64,000 nt of DNA from an uncultured Pseudoruegeria sp. (GTDB lineage: Bacteria; Pseudomonadota; Alphaproteobacteria; Rhodobacterales; Rhodobacteraceae), in assembly GCA_947498155.1 (NCBI GenBank), contig CANMJD010000001.1, forward strand, positions 186,001 to 250,000, in the 5' to 3' direction. Shown here piece by piece: positions 1-9,586 of the stretch. A program made the position numbers and the translations under genes. The notes below the pieces were generated by a model. The model was given only the letters and a program-made list of their open reading frames with translations. It ran no database searches and had not been told where the DNA came from. Position 1 is the stretch's first letter. Each line of letters begins with the position of its first letter.

Positions 1-873
1 ATAGCCCAGCACCTTTTTAAAGGCATAGGTTACCGTGACTTCGGAAAAGGCAATGACAAATCCACCAGCGATTGCCCCGATCGGATTGCCCAGTCCGCCC
101 ACAATGGCCGAGGCAAAAATCGGCAGCAGAAGCTGGAAATAGGTAAAGGGCTTAAAGCTCTTGTCCAGCCCATATAAAACACCGGCCACCGTCGCCAGAG
201 CCGCGACGATGATCCATGTCACCGCGACGACTTTTTCCGGATTGATACCGGACAACAGCGCCAGATCTTCGTTATCGGAATAGGCGCGCATGGATTTACC
301 GGTGCGGGTGCGCTGCAGGAACCAGAACAGAACCGCCACCACAATCACGGCCGTAAATACGGTGATCACCTGACTGGTTTTGATCGCCAGACCCTCATCA
401 AGACCCGTCATGGTTTTGAATTCGCGCGCGGTCACAATGAACCGCTCTCCATCCAGAAAATTCTGATCATCCGGCCCGATGACAAAGCGCACCAGCCCGT
501 TCATGATGAACATGACCCCCATGGACACGATCACAAGGATCACCGGCGCGGCCTTTTGGGTGCGATAAAAGCGGTAGACCACACGGTCGGTCCCAAGCAG
601 CAATAGCGCCGTGCCCGCAATCCCGAAGGGCAGGGCAAGCAGCGCCGTCGGCAGCGGACCAAGGCTGAGCCCCATCGATTGAAACCACCATGTAAACAGG
701 ATGGTAATCATCGTGCCAAAGGCCATGGTGTCGCCATGGGCAAAATTAGAGAACCGCAAAATCCCGTAAATCAGCGTCACCCCCAAAGCGCCAAGCGCAA
801 GCTGGCTGCCATAGGTGATGGCGGGGACAAGAACAAAATTGGCCAGAACGACCAGCGCATTGATAATTTCCAT
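1..873 (-). CDS. livH: Branched-chain amino acid ABC transporter permease (LivH type), 3' end outside window
   Basis: Inner-membrane permease of a HAAT-family ABC importer for branched-chain amino acids or related amides. The first 291 codons are present; the C-terminus lies beyond the left edge. The translation is a chain of hydrophobic helices with LivH-like stretches such as YGSQLALGALGVTLIYG near residues 14-30, a LRFSNFAHGD motif just after, and a late AIVGGLGNPIGA motif matching the EAA-type loop that docks the ATPase. The ATG is preceded by GAGG that overlaps the stop codon of livF five bases upstream, so the two are translationally linked. A LivM partner is expected further left. Substrate cannot be told from sequence. 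Confidence 0.9.
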   Translation of the reverse strand, partial: MEIINALVVLANFVLVPAITYGSQLALGALGVTLIYGILRFSNFAHGDTMAFGTMITILFTWWFQSMGLSLGPLPTALLALPFGIAGTALLLLGTDRVVYRFYRTQKAAPVILVIVSMGVMFIMNGLVRFVIGPDDQNFLDGERFIVTAREFKTMTGLDEGLAIKTSQVITVFTAVIVVAVLFWFLQRTRTGKSMRAYSDNEDLALLSGINPEKVVAVTWIIVAALATVAGVLYGLDKSFKPFTYFQLLLPIFASAIVGGLGNPIGAIAGGFVIAFSEVTVTYAFKKVLGY

Positions 874-878
874 GTACC

Positions 879-1586
879 TCAGCCCCCCAAAAACGATTTG
901 CGGACTTCGGGATCGGCCATCAGCGCCGCTCCAGTGTCACTAAAGCGGTTGCGGCCTTGTACCAGAACATAGCCTTTATCCGCAATTTCAAGGGCTTGTC
1001 GGGCGTTTTGCTCAACCATCAAAATGGTTATTCCCGCCCGCGCGACCTCAATAATCCGGTCAAACAACTCATCCATCACAATCGGCGACACACCGGCTGT
1101 CGGCTCATCCAGCATCAGCACTTTCGGCTGTGTCATCAAAGCACGGCCAACGGCCACTTGCTGGCGCTGCCCGCCTGAAAGCTCACCCGCCGGCTGAAGC
1201 CGTTTTTCTTTTAATATCGGGAACAGGTCATAAACCTGCGTCATCGTATCGGCGATATCATCGCGGCGCAGAAACGCCCCCATCTCAAGGTTTTCTTCGA
1301 CTGTCATCGAGGTGAAAATATTCTGCGTCTGCGGCACAAACCCCATGCCCTTGGCAACCCGCGCCTGCGGTGACAGTTTGGTAATATCCTCACCATCTAA
1401 CCGCACCGCACCGGTGTGGATGTTGAGCATCCCGAAAACCGCCTTCATCGCGGTGGATTTCCCCGCACCATTCGGCCCGACAATCACGGCGATCTCGCCC
1501 TTTTCAACCGCGATGGTGCACTCATGCAAAATGTCCGGTCCAGCCCCGTAGCCGCCGGTCATCTTTTCGCCAATCAGAAACGCCAT
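879..1586 (-). CDS. livF: Branched-chain amino acid ABC transporter ATP-binding protein LivF
   Basis: Cytoplasmic ATPase subunit of the importer, 235 residues, the usual LivF size. Walker A GPNGAGKST near residues 37-45, ABC signature LSGGQRQQVAVGRAL near 136-150, Walker B VLMLDEPTAGVSP directly after, and a switch histidine region that here reads MVEQN, the LivF-typical variant in which the H-loop histidine is replaced within VEQN. Start ATG has AGGGG about eight bases upstream. It follows livG after a 97-base gap that holds a repeat copy described separately, and precedes livH by five bases. Confidence 0.93.
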   Translation of the reverse strand: MAFLIGEKMTGGYGAGPDILHECTIAVEKGEIAVIVGPNGAGKSTAMKAVFGMLNIHTGAVRLDGEDITKLSPQARVAKGMGFVPQTQNIFTSMTVEENLEMGAFLRRDDIADTMTQVYDLFPILKEKRLQPAGELSGGQRQQVAVGRALMTQPKVLMLDEPTAGVSPIVMDELFDRIIEVARAGITILMVEQNARQALEIADKGYVLVQGRNRFSDTGAALMADPEVRKSFLGG

Positions 1587-1613
1587 GATGCGCCCCTTTG
1601 ATCTTCAGCCATA

Positions 1614-1643
1614 CTTTGTTCCCCAAATATCCCCGCCGGAGGC
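1614..1643 (-). repeat. 30-bp dispersed repeat, copy A
   Basis: On the minus strand this reads GCCTCCGGCGGGGATATTT followed by GGGGAACAAAG. A second copy at 57780-57809 matches at 28 of 30 positions. Copy A lies between the livG stop and the livF start, in the same direction as those genes. No coding function; copies of similar look are, from memory, common in Rhodobacterales intergenic regions, but I cannot verify that here. Confidence 0.6.
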
Positions 1644-1683
1644 ATCCTGACGGTGCCGTCTTCCTGAACCGACGAAAACGGCA

Positions 1684-2466
1684 TTACGCCCCAACCTTGT
1701 CTTTGTTTTTAAGACCAGTGCCCAAATAGGCCTCGATCACTTGCTCATTGGCTTTGATCTCATCCAGCGTGCCCTCGGCCAGCACCTTGCCCTCGGCCAT
1801 ACAAATCACCGGATCACACAGCCGTCCGATGAAATCCATGTCATGTTCAATGACAACAAACGTATAGCCGCGCTCTTGATTGAGCCGCAGGATTGCGTCG
1901 CCAATGGTGTTCAGCAGGGTGCGGTTTACACCGGCTCCGACTTCGTCCAAAAAGACGATCTTGGCATCGACCATCATCGTGCGCCCGAGTTCCAGCAGCT
2001 TTTTCTGCCCGCCCGACACCTGACCGGCCTTATGATCGGCCAGATGCTCGATGGTTAGAAATTCCAACACCTCATCGGCTTTGGCCCGCAGGGCGCGTTC
2101 TTCATCGGCGATCCGTTTGCGCCCGAACCATGTATTCCACAGGGTTTCGCCGGATTGGTTGCCCGGCACCATCATCAGGTTTTCCCGACAGCTCATGGAA
2201 CTGAATTCATGGGCAATCTGAAAGGTGCGCAGTAGGCCCTTGTCGAATAGCGTATGGGGCGGCAGACCGGTGATGTCTTCGCCGCCCATGGTCACACGAC
2301 CCGATGTTGGTTCAAGAACGCCCGCGATCACATTGAAAAGGGTGGTTTTTCCCGCGCCATTTGGGCCGATCAATCCGGTGATGGACCCCTCGGCGATACT
2401 CAAAGACGCGCCATCCACAGCATGAAAGCCGCCAAAATGTTTGTGTAAGTCTTCAACGACGATCAT
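1684..2466 (-). CDS. livG: Branched-chain amino acid ABC transporter ATP-binding protein LivG
   Basis: Second ATPase of the importer. With the ATG chosen here it has 260 residues; an in-frame GTG six codons upstream is possible, but the ATG has GGGGA at good spacing. Walker A GPNGAGKTT near residues 35-43, signature VSGGQKKLLELGR, and an H-loop VVIEHDM. The Walker B segment reads IVFLDEVGAGVN where most LivG proteins have LDEP; the catalytic glutamate is kept but the following proline is valine, which suggests a distinct LivG subgroup rather than a dead enzyme. It lies downstream of the solute-binding gene, separated from it by a hairpin terminator. Confidence 0.9.
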   Translation of the reverse strand: MIVVEDLHKHFGGFHAVDGASLSIAEGSITGLIGPNGAGKTTLFNVIAGVLEPTSGRVTMGGEDITGLPPHTLFDKGLLRTFQIAHEFSSMSCRENLMMVPGNQSGETLWNTWFGRKRIADEERALRAKADEVLEFLTIEHLADHKAGQVSGGQKKLLELGRTMMVDAKIVFLDEVGAGVNRTLLNTIGDAILRLNQERGYTFVVIEHDMDFIGRLCDPVICMAEGKVLAEGTLDEIKANEQVIEAYLGTGLKNKDKVGA

Positions 2467-2507
2467 ATCGTTTCCCCGTCGCACCCCCGCTATTTGCGGT
2501 GTGATGC

Positions 2508-2544
2508 TGATATAATAAAGCAGCCCGAAGTGATTTCGGGCTGC
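2508..2544 (-). terminator. Hairpin terminator/attenuator after the solute-binding gene
   Basis: Perfect ten-base inverted repeat GCAGCCCGAA / TTCGGGCTGC with a five-base loop, followed on the minus strand by a U-rich TTTATTATAT. It sits 20 bases past the stop of the binding protein and before livG. Such an element inside the transporter operon would give more binding protein than membrane subunits. Confidence 0.75.
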
Positions 2545-2564
2545 TCCTTATTGTTTAATCGATT

Positions 2565-3749
2565 TTAGCGGAATTTTGCTGTTTCGATTTTGCCATCCTG
2601 CATCATGATCTGACGGTAGTTCCCGGCTGATTCACCGGGGCCAATCAGTTCAACGGCAGACGCGCCGACATAGTCGATATCGGTACCGGCTGCGATCAGT
2701 TCCAGCGCTTTGGCCAGCTCACCCGGATAGATGGGCTCACCCGGTGCGTTGGCAACGTCCATGACTTTATCTTTAAAGACCGTTGAATCAGAGGAACCCG
2801 CCGCCTGCATGGCCAGCATGATCAGCGCCGCTGCATCATAGCTTTCTGCAGAGAAAGCACCGGTGTGATCAAAAGCGCCGTTTACCAGTTCGGCGTATTT
2901 ATCCGCACCCGGGCTGTCTGTGCCGGGCAACTGACCGGTCGAGCCGTCGATGTCGCTGCCAAAATTCTCTTCGAGTTTGGAGCCAACCATACCATCAGGG
3001 AAATGGAACGTATCAAACGCGCCGGTATCCAGTGCGGCGCGAACGATACCCGAGCCACCGCCGTCAACATAACCGGCAACCACAAGACGGTCGCCACCGG
3101 CGGCGGCCAATGCGCCGACCTCGGCAGAATAGTCGGCTTTCTGGTCTTCATGGGCAGCGTTGATGGTGATTTTGCCACCGGCGGCTTCATAGGCGGCGAT
3201 GAATGCATCGGCCAGACCCTTGCCGTAGTCGTTGTTCACATAAGAAACGGCGACTTCATTGATACCTTCTTCAATCAGGATTTCGGTCATGACCACACCC
3301 TGACGGGCATCAGACGGGGCGGTGCGGAAGAACAGACCGTTATCTTCGGCGCTGGACAGGCCGGGGGATGTGGCAGAAGGAGAAATCATCACAACGCCAT
3401 TGGGCACGGCAACGTTGGACAGGATCGCGCCGGTCACGCCGGAACAGTCAGCGCCCATGATGGCGGAAACACCATCCGATGTGATCAGACGCTCTGCGGC
3501 AGCGGCGGCGGCACCGGCATCGATACAGGTGGAGTCACCACGGATCGCTGTCACCGTAGAACCATCGAGCAATTTACCGGAGTCGCTGACTTCTTTGATG
3601 GCCAATTCGGCCCCGTCACCCATTGCAGGGGTGATCGATTCAAGCGGGCCGGTAAAGCCAAGGATAACGCCGATTTTAATGTCTTCTGCGTGGGCTGCGC
3701 CCATCGACAAAAGTGCCGCAGCGGAGGTCGCCAAAAGTAGCTTGTTCAT
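2565..3749 (-). CDS. Branched-chain amino acid-type ABC transporter substrate-binding protein
   Basis: Periplasmic binding protein (Peripla_BP_6 / LivK-like type I fold), 394 residues. The first 21 residues, MNKLLLATSAAALLSMGAAHA, are a signal peptide with an AHA cleavage site. The mature start EDIKIGVILGFTGPLE is the family's first strand and ligand loop; a single disulphide pair is likely formed by the cysteines around residues 75 and 101. RBS GGGAGAG precedes the ATG. It heads the liv operon, with its own terminator-like hairpin downstream. The ligand (branched-chain amino acid, amide, or other small amphipathic molecule) is not decidable from sequence. Confidence 0.9.
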   Translation of the reverse strand: MNKLLLATSAAALLSMGAAHAEDIKIGVILGFTGPLESITPAMGDGAELAIKEVSDSGKLLDGSTVTAIRGDSTCIDAGAAAAAAERLITSDGVSAIMGADCSGVTGAILSNVAVPNGVVMISPSATSPGLSSAEDNGLFFRTAPSDARQGVVMTEILIEEGINEVAVSYVNNDYGKGLADAFIAAYEAAGGKITINAAHEDQKADYSAEVGALAAAGGDRLVVAGYVDGGGSGIVRAALDTGAFDTFHFPDGMVGSKLEENFGSDIDGSTGQLPGTDSPGADKYAELVNGAFDHTGAFSAESYDAAALIMLAMQAAGSSDSTVFKDKVMDVANAPGEPIYPGELAKALELIAAGTDIDYVGASAVELIGPGESAGNYRQIMMQDGKIETAKFR

Positions 3750-3853
3750 AAATCTCTCCCAGATTGATAAGGGGTATCTGTCCCCTTTTGTAAGATCAGA
3801 TTAGGCAAGCTCTGCCCGAAAGAAAAGGGCAATTCGGACGTGGTGATGCCGTG

Positions 3854-3876
3854 CCAAATTATTTGGAATTGGCCAA
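3854..3876. promoter_or_regulatory. Possible operator upstream of the liv binding-protein gene
   Basis: Two adjacent palindromes, CCAAATTATTTGG and TTGGCCAA, about 105-125 bases upstream of the start codon of the solute-binding gene. Dyad symmetry and location suggest a regulator site. I cannot name the regulator. Confidence 0.35.
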
Positions 3877-4114
3877 AAACACTTTATTTCTGGTGTGGTA
3901 GAACCCGAAACGGAAGCGCCGATGATCACTCCACTAGGCTTTTGCGATCCTGCCCTAACGTCACCTTTGTGTGGCCTGCGGCGCAAAGCCAATGCAGATT
4001 CGCGTATCATTTCTGTACAGGTCCACGGGCTAAAGACGCCCGTCGGCCTGGCCTTGATCTCGGCGGGGATCTCATTGAAATGTCAGAGGGCGGCAGCGTT
4101 TTGCAGCCCATTAC

Positions 4115-4172
4115 ATCGCACCAGTTTTGATCAGGTCAGGTATGATTATCCGGCGCCCTGATCTGGTGCGAT
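4115..4172 (-). other. Long hairpin at the 3' end of the glxA-type mRNA
   Basis: ATCGCACCAG at 4115-4124 and ATCAGG at 4130-4135 pair with the contiguous CCTGATCTGGTGCGAT at 4157-4172: 16 base pairs with a five-base bulge and a 21-base loop. It begins eight bases after the stop codon. There is no T-run, so it is more likely an mRNA 3' stabiliser or a Rho-assisted end than a classic intrinsic terminator. Confidence 0.5.
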
Positions 4173-4179
4173 TATTCGA

Positions 4180-5184
4180 CTAGATCGACAGGCGGGTGGC
4201 TTGAGTGCCGCGCTCTCGGTAGGGGGTGGTATTATAATGTGAACGGTAGCATTTGGAAAAATGCGATGGTGAGGTAAACCCACAGGCCAGCGCGACATTG
4301 ATGACGCTCATGTCGGTTTGCATCAAAAGATTGCGCGCTTTCTGCAGGCGCAATTCCATATAATAGCGTTTAGGAGAGCGGTTCAGATAGCGCCGGAACA
4401 GCCGTTCCAACTGGCGGGTCGACATGCTGACGTCGCTGGCCAAAATCGACGGGCTGATCGGCTCTTCCAGATTTTGTTCCATGATTTGAATGACCTGCGA
4501 CAGTTTCGGGTGGCGCACCCCGATGCGCGAGGGGATCGACAGCCTTTGGGTATCCTGATCGGTGCGGATCGAGGAGTAGATCAGCTGATCGGCGACCACA
4601 CTGGCCAATTCCTCTCCGTGATCATTGGCTATCATTTTCAACAGCAAATCAATCGAAGAGGTGCCACCTGCCGTGGTCAGGCGTGTGCCCTCGATGACAA
4701 AAACAGATTTGGTCAGCTCGACCTCTTCGAATTCCTCGGCAAAACTATCGGCGTTTTCCCAGTGGATCGTGGCCTTTTTACCGTCGAGCAATCCGGCCTT
4801 GGCCAAAGTATATGCCGCCGTACACAGCCCACCAATGGTGATCCCCCGACGTGATTCCCGCCGCAGCCAGTTCAACACCGGTTTTGTCGTCGATTCTGCC
4901 ACATCTATGCCGCCACAGACCAGAACCACATCATCGCGATGCAATTCTTCAAGGCCCATTTGCAACTGAAAGACCGCCCCATTGGAGCAATAGGCCGTTT
5001 CCCCACCTTCACCAGCAAGTTGCCATTCATAAAGCGTTTGGCCGGAAACCTGATTGGCAATGCGCAGGGGTTCCAGCGCGCCCGCAAAGGAAAGAAGCGT
5101 GAATTTGTTAAGAAGAACAAAGACAAAGCGCTTGGGCTTTTCCACTGTTTTTCCCAGATCAACCATCTTGCGGCTGGCGTCCAT
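4180..5184 (-). CDS. GlxA-family transcriptional regulator (DJ-1/PfpI-like domain plus AraC helix-turn-helix)
   Basis: 334-residue DNA-binding regulator. Residues about 17-190 form the DJ-1/PfpI-like sensor fold (FVFVLLNKFTLLSFAGALEP start; nucleophile-elbow region IGGLCTAAYTLAKAG); residues about 225-325 are an AraC-type double helix-turn-helix (MSTRQLERLFRRYLNRSPKR and GFTSPSHFSKCYRSHYNTTP). The ATG is chosen because the family starts near here and GAGG lies seven bases upstream; the open frame extends further but that part mirrors the neighbouring gene. It is divergent from the DAHP synthase gene. Relatives such as CdhR, GbdR or ArgR respond to quaternary amines or arginine; the ligand here is unknown. 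Confidence 0.88.
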   Translation of the reverse strand: MDASRKMVDLGKTVEKPKRFVFVLLNKFTLLSFAGALEPLRIANQVSGQTLYEWQLAGEGGETAYCSNGAVFQLQMGLEELHRDDVVLVCGGIDVAESTTKPVLNWLRRESRRGITIGGLCTAAYTLAKAGLLDGKKATIHWENADSFAEEFEEVELTKSVFVIEGTRLTTAGGTSSIDLLLKMIANDHGEELASVVADQLIYSSIRTDQDTQRLSIPSRIGVRHPKLSQVIQIMEQNLEEPISPSILASDVSMSTRQLERLFRRYLNRSPKRYYMELRLQKARNLLMQTDMSVINVALACGFTSPSHFSKCYRSHYNTTPYRERGTQATRLSI

Positions 5185-5377
5185 AGCGGGACCTCTTTGT
5201 TCCAATCTGAAATCACCGAAACAGAAATCGGCAGCCGCTTCAAGGTGCGCCAAACAACATTCTTTCGGTGAGATGCGTTTCTTTGAACGTTTTTGCAATG
5301 GGGTGGTTGGCATTTCTGAAATGATCCGCCTATAAAACACTTCTTGTTGAGACGCTAACATTACTGGAGCAAAGACG

Positions 5378-6745
5378 ATGACTGATTGGGTAAAATCTGG
5401 CTGGCGGAACAAACCGCGGATCCAGATGCCTGAGTATACGGATGAGGCCGCGCTGAACGCTGTAGAGGCACAGCTCGCCAAATATCCGCCGCTCGTCTTT
5501 GCGGGTGAGACTCGGAAGCTGAAAAATGCGCTGGCTGAGGTCTCCCGCGGGGACGCATTCCTGTTGCAGGGCGGCGATTGCGCCGAAAGCTTTGGGCAAT
5601 TTTCTGCAGACAACATCCGCGACACCTTTAAGGTGATGTTGCAGATGGCCATGGTGCTGACCTATGGCGCCAAAGTGCCTGTGGTCAAAGTCGGCCGGAT
5701 GGCAGGGCAATTTGCCAAGCCACGTTCCGCACCGACCGAGGTCAAAAACGGCGTGGAACTGCCAAGCTATCGCGGTGACATCATTAACGATCTGGATTTT
5801 ACGCCGGAATCGCGCATCCCAAACCCGCAGAAAATGCTTCAGGCCTATACGCAATCGGCGGCCACGCTAAATCTGCTGCGCGCCTTTTCGACCGGTGGCT
5901 ATGCCGATGTGCATCAGGTCCATTCTTGGACCTTGGGCTTTACCGACCGGGCCGAGATCGACCGCTACAGTGATCTGGCCAACCGGATTTCTGACACGCT
6001 GGACTTCATGAAAGCCGCTGGTGTCGACAGTGATCGCGCCCATACGCTGCAGACCGTTGATTTCTACACCAGCCACGAATCCCTGCTGCTGGAATACGAA
6101 GAGGCCCTGTGCCGCATCGATTCCACTTCGGGTCAGCCCGTGGCAGGCTCCGGTCACATGATCTGGATCGGCGACCGCACCCGTCAGCCCGACGGTGCCC
6201 ATGTCGAATTTGCTTCCGGTGTTCAAAACCCCATCGGTCTGAAATGTGGTCCAACCACCACAGCCGAAGACCTCAAGGTGCTCATGAACAAGCTGAACCC
6301 GCAGAATGAGGCAGGCCGTCTGACCTTGATCGCCCGTTTTGGCGCTGGTTCCGTGGCTGATCATTTGCCGCGTTTGATCAGAACCGTTCAGGAAGAGGGC
6401 GCAAACGTGGTTTGGTCCTGTGATCCGATGCATGGCAACACGATCAAATCCTCGACGGGCTATAAAACCCGACCTTTCGATAGCGTGCTGCGCGAAGTGC
6501 AGGAATTCTTTGGCATTCACCGTGCTGAAGGGACTGTTCCGGGTGGTGTGCATTTTGAAATGACCGGGCAGGACGTAACAGAATGTACCGGTGGGGTACG
6601 GGCCGTTACGGATGAGGATCTGTCGGATCGCTATCACACGGCCTGTGATCCACGTTTGAATGCTAGCCAGTCGCTGGAACTTGCGTTTCTCGTGGCCGAA
6701 GAGCTTGCCGGTCGTGGCAAAGAAGCGGATGCCGTCGCCAGTTAA
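5378..6745 (+). CDS. 3-deoxy-7-phosphoheptulonate synthase, class II (DAHP synthase)
   Basis: Catalyses phosphoenolpyruvate plus erythrose 4-phosphate to DAHP, first step of the shikimate pathway. 455 residues, the plant-like class II (AroA-II) length. Visible class II motifs: QGGDCAESF near 64-72 holding the metal-binding cysteine, [14 protein letters not shown] near 105-118, GLKCGPTT near 287, [10 protein letters not shown] near 347, and [19 protein letters not shown] near 390. GGAG sits about ten bases before the ATG. Its stop overlaps the stop of the convergent PAS gene (shared TTAA). Another shikimate gene, aroQ, is 12 kb away in the same window. Symbols aroF, aroG and aroH are used inconsistently for this class, so none is given. 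Confidence 0.95.
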   Translation: MTDWVKSGWRNKPRIQMPEYTDEAALNAVEAQLAKYPPLVFAGETRKLKNALAEVSRGDAFLLQGGDCAESFGQFSADNIRDTFKVMLQMAMVLTYGAKVPVVKVGRMAGQFAKPRSAPTEVKNGVELPSYRGDIINDLDFTPESRIPNPQKMLQAYTQSAATLNLLRAFSTGGYADVHQVHSWTLGFTDRAEIDRYSDLANRISDTLDFMKAAGVDSDRAHTLQTVDFYTSHESLLLEYEEALCRIDSTSGQPVAGSGHMIWIGDRTRQPDGAHVEFASGVQNPIGLKCGPTTTAEDLKVLMNKLNPQNEAGRLTLIARFGAGSVADHLPRLIRTVQEEGANVVWSCDPMHGNTIKSSTGYKTRPFDSVLREVQEFFGIHRAEGTVPGGVHFEMTGQDVTECTGGVRAVTDEDLSDRYHTACDPRLNASQSLELAFLVAEELAGRGKEADAVAS

Positions 6746-7401
6746 TCGTCGGATTTTACCACTTTTAAAGTCGGGCGTTTTGCGTCCGGCTTTTTTGTAT
6801 CTGCGCGCAGGGCTGGATTATATCCGGGTGAGGCCTCGGCAAATCCGTGCTGTTGCAGAATAGGATAATCCTCGCGGGCCACCCGCGCGCGGGTCAGACA
6901 ACTACCGGTGATGTGCAGATTACCCGCCAGAGGTGCTTTTGCCGCCGATAGTTCCAACGCGCCAAGCACAAGAACCCGTCCGCGACGCGGGGCGAGCGGA
7001 AAAAGAACGAGCCGCCCATTGCCCTGCCCATGGTGATATTCCAGATATAAATCAAGCGTTGCACCTTCGTGAAACACCGGTTGCGCCAGCGCATCGGCCT
7101 GTGCGCGGCTGCTGCCGTGAAACAGGGCGGTTAGTGGCATCGCCATCACATCCATGCCCATCCTGTGATTGACCTCAGCCCCGGCAAGGCGAAACCGGCT
7201 GCCACCATGGCGACCCTGATCAAGGATAAAGGCAATCGGCAGCGCCGGACCAAGTAGCGCGGCGGTGATCTCTTCGCGGCGCGGGGCGCGGCGGTTCTGG
7301 ATCAACGAGGCCCAGAGGGTCTCGACCCTTGTGCACAGCGGACTGTCCAGACGCGGTGCGTCAAATCGGATGATGTTGTTTTCTTTCGCTTCTTTGGTCA
7401 T
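6742..7401 (-). CDS. PAS-domain protein of the alphaproteobacterial PAS_5 type
   Basis: 219-residue soluble protein without a recognisable output domain. The stretch [28 protein letters not shown] around residues 40-70, followed by LFHGSSRAQ and a strand-rich core, resembles the PAS_5 family that is common in Rhodobacterales and Rhizobiales; the family is of unknown function. The C-terminal ~25 residues are lysine and aspartate rich. Start is uncertain: the ATG used gives a typical length, but no strong RBS precedes it and a longer frame exists. Convergent with the DAHP synthase gene, sharing four bases. Confidence 0.7.
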   Translation of the reverse strand: MTKEAKENNIIRFDAPRLDSPLCTRVETLWASLIQNRRAPRREEITAALLGPALPIAFILDQGRHGGSRFRLAGAEVNHRMGMDVMAMPLTALFHGSSRAQADALAQPVFHEGATLDLYLEYHHGQGNGRLVLFPLAPRRGRVLVLGALELSAAKAPLAGNLHITGSCLTRARVAREDYPILQQHGFAEASPGYNPALRADTKKPDAKRPTLKVVKSDD

Positions 7402-7524
7402 GATGCAGCCAATAGCAATGAGGGCAAGAGGCCCACGACAACGGTTTGTTAACTCTGCCGCCAACGTGGTTACCAAAGCCTTAATATCTTAAATACCGTT
7501 CAAACTGGGGTTAAATCGGGTTCT

Positions 7525-8415
7525 ATGGTTAATTCAATGACAGGCTATGCGGCGGGCACCGGCTCCTTTGATGGCTTTAGCTGGACATGGGATCTGCGGA
7601 GTGTGAATGCCCGTGGTCTCGATATTCGTTTGCGCACGCCTGATTGGGTGACAGGGCTGGATCAGGCCTTGCGCGGGCGGTTAAGCAAATCGCTTGGCCG
7701 GGGAAGTGTCAGTTTGGGTCTACGCTTGACCCGCGATGAAGGCGAAGCCGAACTCTCCATTAATATGAACCAGTTAGAGCGTGTTCTGAAAGCGCTGGAA
7801 GTTGTCGAAAACACGGCGGCGAATTTAAACTATGGCCTGCGCGCGCCCACGGCATCGGATATTTTGTCGATGCGCGGGGTCACGGAGACCACCGTACAAG
7901 ACAGCGATCCGGCCCCGATAAAGGCCGCATTGCTGGCGGATTTCGAAGCCCTGCTGACCGCATTTCAAACCTCGCGCGCCGCAGAGGGGGCGGCGCTGTA
8001 TGAAATATTAAGCGGGCAAATAAACGAAATCGAACGCCTGACCACAGCGGCAGCGGCCACTTTGGCGGATAGGCAGGCCGATCAGGCGCAAGCTCTTCGC
8101 GTTAACCTACAGAAAATACTTAATAATGCCGAAGGCGGCGATGCGGATCGCGTGGCCCAAGAACTGGCGTTGATCACGGTGAAAACCGATGTCACCGAAG
8201 AGCTGGACCGATTGTCCGCCCATATCAATGCGGCCCGTGCCTTGCTTCAATCTACAGAGCCTACGGGGCGCAAGCTTGATTTTCTGACGCAAGAGTTCAA
8301 CCGAGAGGCCAATACGCTCTGCTCCAAGGCCCAATCCAGCGCGCTGACCGCCATTGGGCTTGACCTCAAAGCGGTGATTGATCAGATGCGCGAACAAGTT
8401 CAAAACGTGGAGTAA
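7525..8415 (+). CDS. yicC: YicC/YloC-family endoribonuclease
   Basis: 296 residues, start motif [10 protein letters not shown] matching the family's SMTGF/Y signature, and C-terminal conserved region [17 protein letters not shown] with [22 protein letters not shown]. coli YicC is reported as an RNase that acts on small RNAs such as RyhB. The gene overlaps functionally with gmk, which starts two bases after its stop, the classic yicC-gmk pair. The RBS is weak. Confidence 0.93.
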   Translation: MVNSMTGYAAGTGSFDGFSWTWDLRSVNARGLDIRLRTPDWVTGLDQALRGRLSKSLGRGSVSLGLRLTRDEGEAELSINMNQLERVLKALEVVENTAANLNYGLRAPTASDILSMRGVTETTVQDSDPAPIKAALLADFEALLTAFQTSRAAEGAALYEILSGQINEIERLTTAAAATLADRQADQAQALRVNLQKILNNAEGGDADRVAQELALITVKTDVTEELDRLSAHINAARALLQSTEPTGRKLDFLTQEFNREANTLCSKAQSSALTAIGLDLKAVIDQMREQVQNVE

Positions 8416-8417
8416 AC

Positions 8418-9059
8418 ATGCAAGATCGTCGTGGCCTATTGATCATTCTTTCATCGCCTTCCGGGGCAGGGAAATCAACGCTCGCCAAACGGTTGATGGC
8501 ATGGGATGAGGGTCTTAAATTCTCTGTTTCGGCCACAACACGCGCGCCCCGCGAAGGTGAGGAACATGGCAGAGAGTATTATTTTCTAGAGGAAAAACAG
8601 TTCAAAGACATGGTCACCGATGGCCAGATGCTCGAACATGCCCATGTGTTTGGAAACTTTTACGGCAGCCCCGCAGGACCGGTCAAAGAAACCATCGATG
8701 CGGGACGTGATGTGCTGTTTGACGTTGATTGGCAGGGGGAAATCCAGATCCGCAATTCCGATCTGGCCAAACATGCGCTCTCGATCTTTATCTTGCCGCC
8801 CTCGATCACCGAATTGCGCCGACGTCTTGAAACCCGCGGGCAGGATGATGCTGCCGTCATCAACAAACGCATGCAGAAAAGCTGGGATGAAATCAGCCAT
8901 TGGGGCTCTTATGACTATGTATTGGTGAATGATGACCTCGACGCCACAGAGGCACGGCTTAAAACCATCATAGAAGCCGAACGTCTGCGTCGCGAACAAC
9001 AGCCTTGGTTGCAGAACCATGTGCGCCAGTTGCAATCGGAATATGAGGATACACAATGA
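8418..9059 (+). CDS. gmk: Guanylate kinase
   Basis: Phosphorylates GMP to GDP with ATP, required for guanine nucleotide and (p)ppGpp supply. 213 residues. P-loop [10 protein letters not shown] near residues 12-21; GMP-binding segment [19 protein letters not shown]; lid region [17 protein letters not shown]. The RBS GGAG overlaps the yicC stop. Its own stop overlaps the next start as ATGA. Confidence 0.97.
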   Translation: MQDRRGLLIILSSPSGAGKSTLAKRLMAWDEGLKFSVSATTRAPREGEEHGREYYFLEEKQFKDMVTDGQMLEHAHVFGNFYGSPAGPVKETIDAGRDVLFDVDWQGEIQIRNSDLAKHALSIFILPPSITELRRRLETRGQDDAAVINKRMQKSWDEISHWGSYDYVLVNDDLDATEARLKTIIEAERLRREQQPWLQNHVRQLQSEYEDTQ

Positions 9060-9586
9060 GTTTTTATGCTTTGGGGGATGCTGTTCCCACGACGCCCGAT
9101 GACGGTGATTTCTGGGTCGCACCGGATGCCAATATCATCGGAAAGATTGTGATTAACAGCGGTGTTTCTGTCTGGTTTGGCAGTACCTTACGTGGCGATA
9201 ATGAAGTGATCACCTTGGGGTTGGGCAGTAACATTCAGGAAAACTGCGTGCTGCATACCGACATGGGATTTCCGCTGACAATTGGGCAAAACTGCACTGT
9301 CGGCCACAAAGCTATGCTGCACGGCTGTATCATTGGCGATAACACGTTGATCGGCATGGGCGCGACCGTTTTGAATGGTGCCAAGATCGGCAGTAACTGT
9401 CTGATCGGGGCGGGGGCTTTGGTGACAGAAGGCAAGGAAATACCGGACAATTCGCTTGTTGTTGGCGCGCCCGCCAAGGTTGTGCGTAGCCTTGATGCGG
9501 CGGCGGTCAACAAGCTGACGCTGTCTGCGTTGAATTATCAGAACAACATGCGCCGCTTTCGTGATGACTTGAAAGAGATAGATTAA
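9056..9586 (+). CDS. Gamma-class carbonic anhydrase-like hexapeptide-repeat protein
   Basis: 176-residue left-handed beta-helix trimer of the gamma-CA / PaaY / YrdA group. Hexapeptide repeats run through residues about 20-150. The three zinc ligands of gamma carbonic anhydrases are in place: H67, H84 and H89 with the right spacing, and Q/N residues near 61-63 as in active members. Start overlaps gmk stop by four bases. Likely cytoplasmic; activity is not certain because several YrdA-type proteins show none without oxidation. Confidence 0.88.
   Translation: MSFYALGDAVPTTPDDGDFWVAPDANIIGKIVINSGVSVWFGSTLRGDNEVITLGLGSNIQENCVLHTDMGFPLTIGQNCTVGHKAMLHGCIIGDNTLIGMGATVLNGAKIGSNCLIGAGALVTEGKEIPDNSLVVGAPAKVVRSLDAAAVNKLTLSALNYQNNMRRFRDDLKEID

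Larger units (their letters stand above)
3750..4179. other. 430-bp non-coding region between the liv operon and the glxA-type regulator
   Basis: No convincing coding sequence. The part near 3750-3880 should hold the liv promoter on the minus strand and contains a perfect 13-base palindrome CCAAATTATTTGG (3854-3866) and an eight-base TTGGCCAA (3869-3876). The part near 4115-4172 is a long imperfect inverted repeat that follows the stop codon of the regulator gene. Confidence 0.6.

Noticed and set aside
5185-5652. N-terminal extension of the GlxA-type regulator to 490 codons
   Set aside because: The extension is antisense to the DAHP synthase gene and unlike the family; an ATG with RBS gives the normal length.
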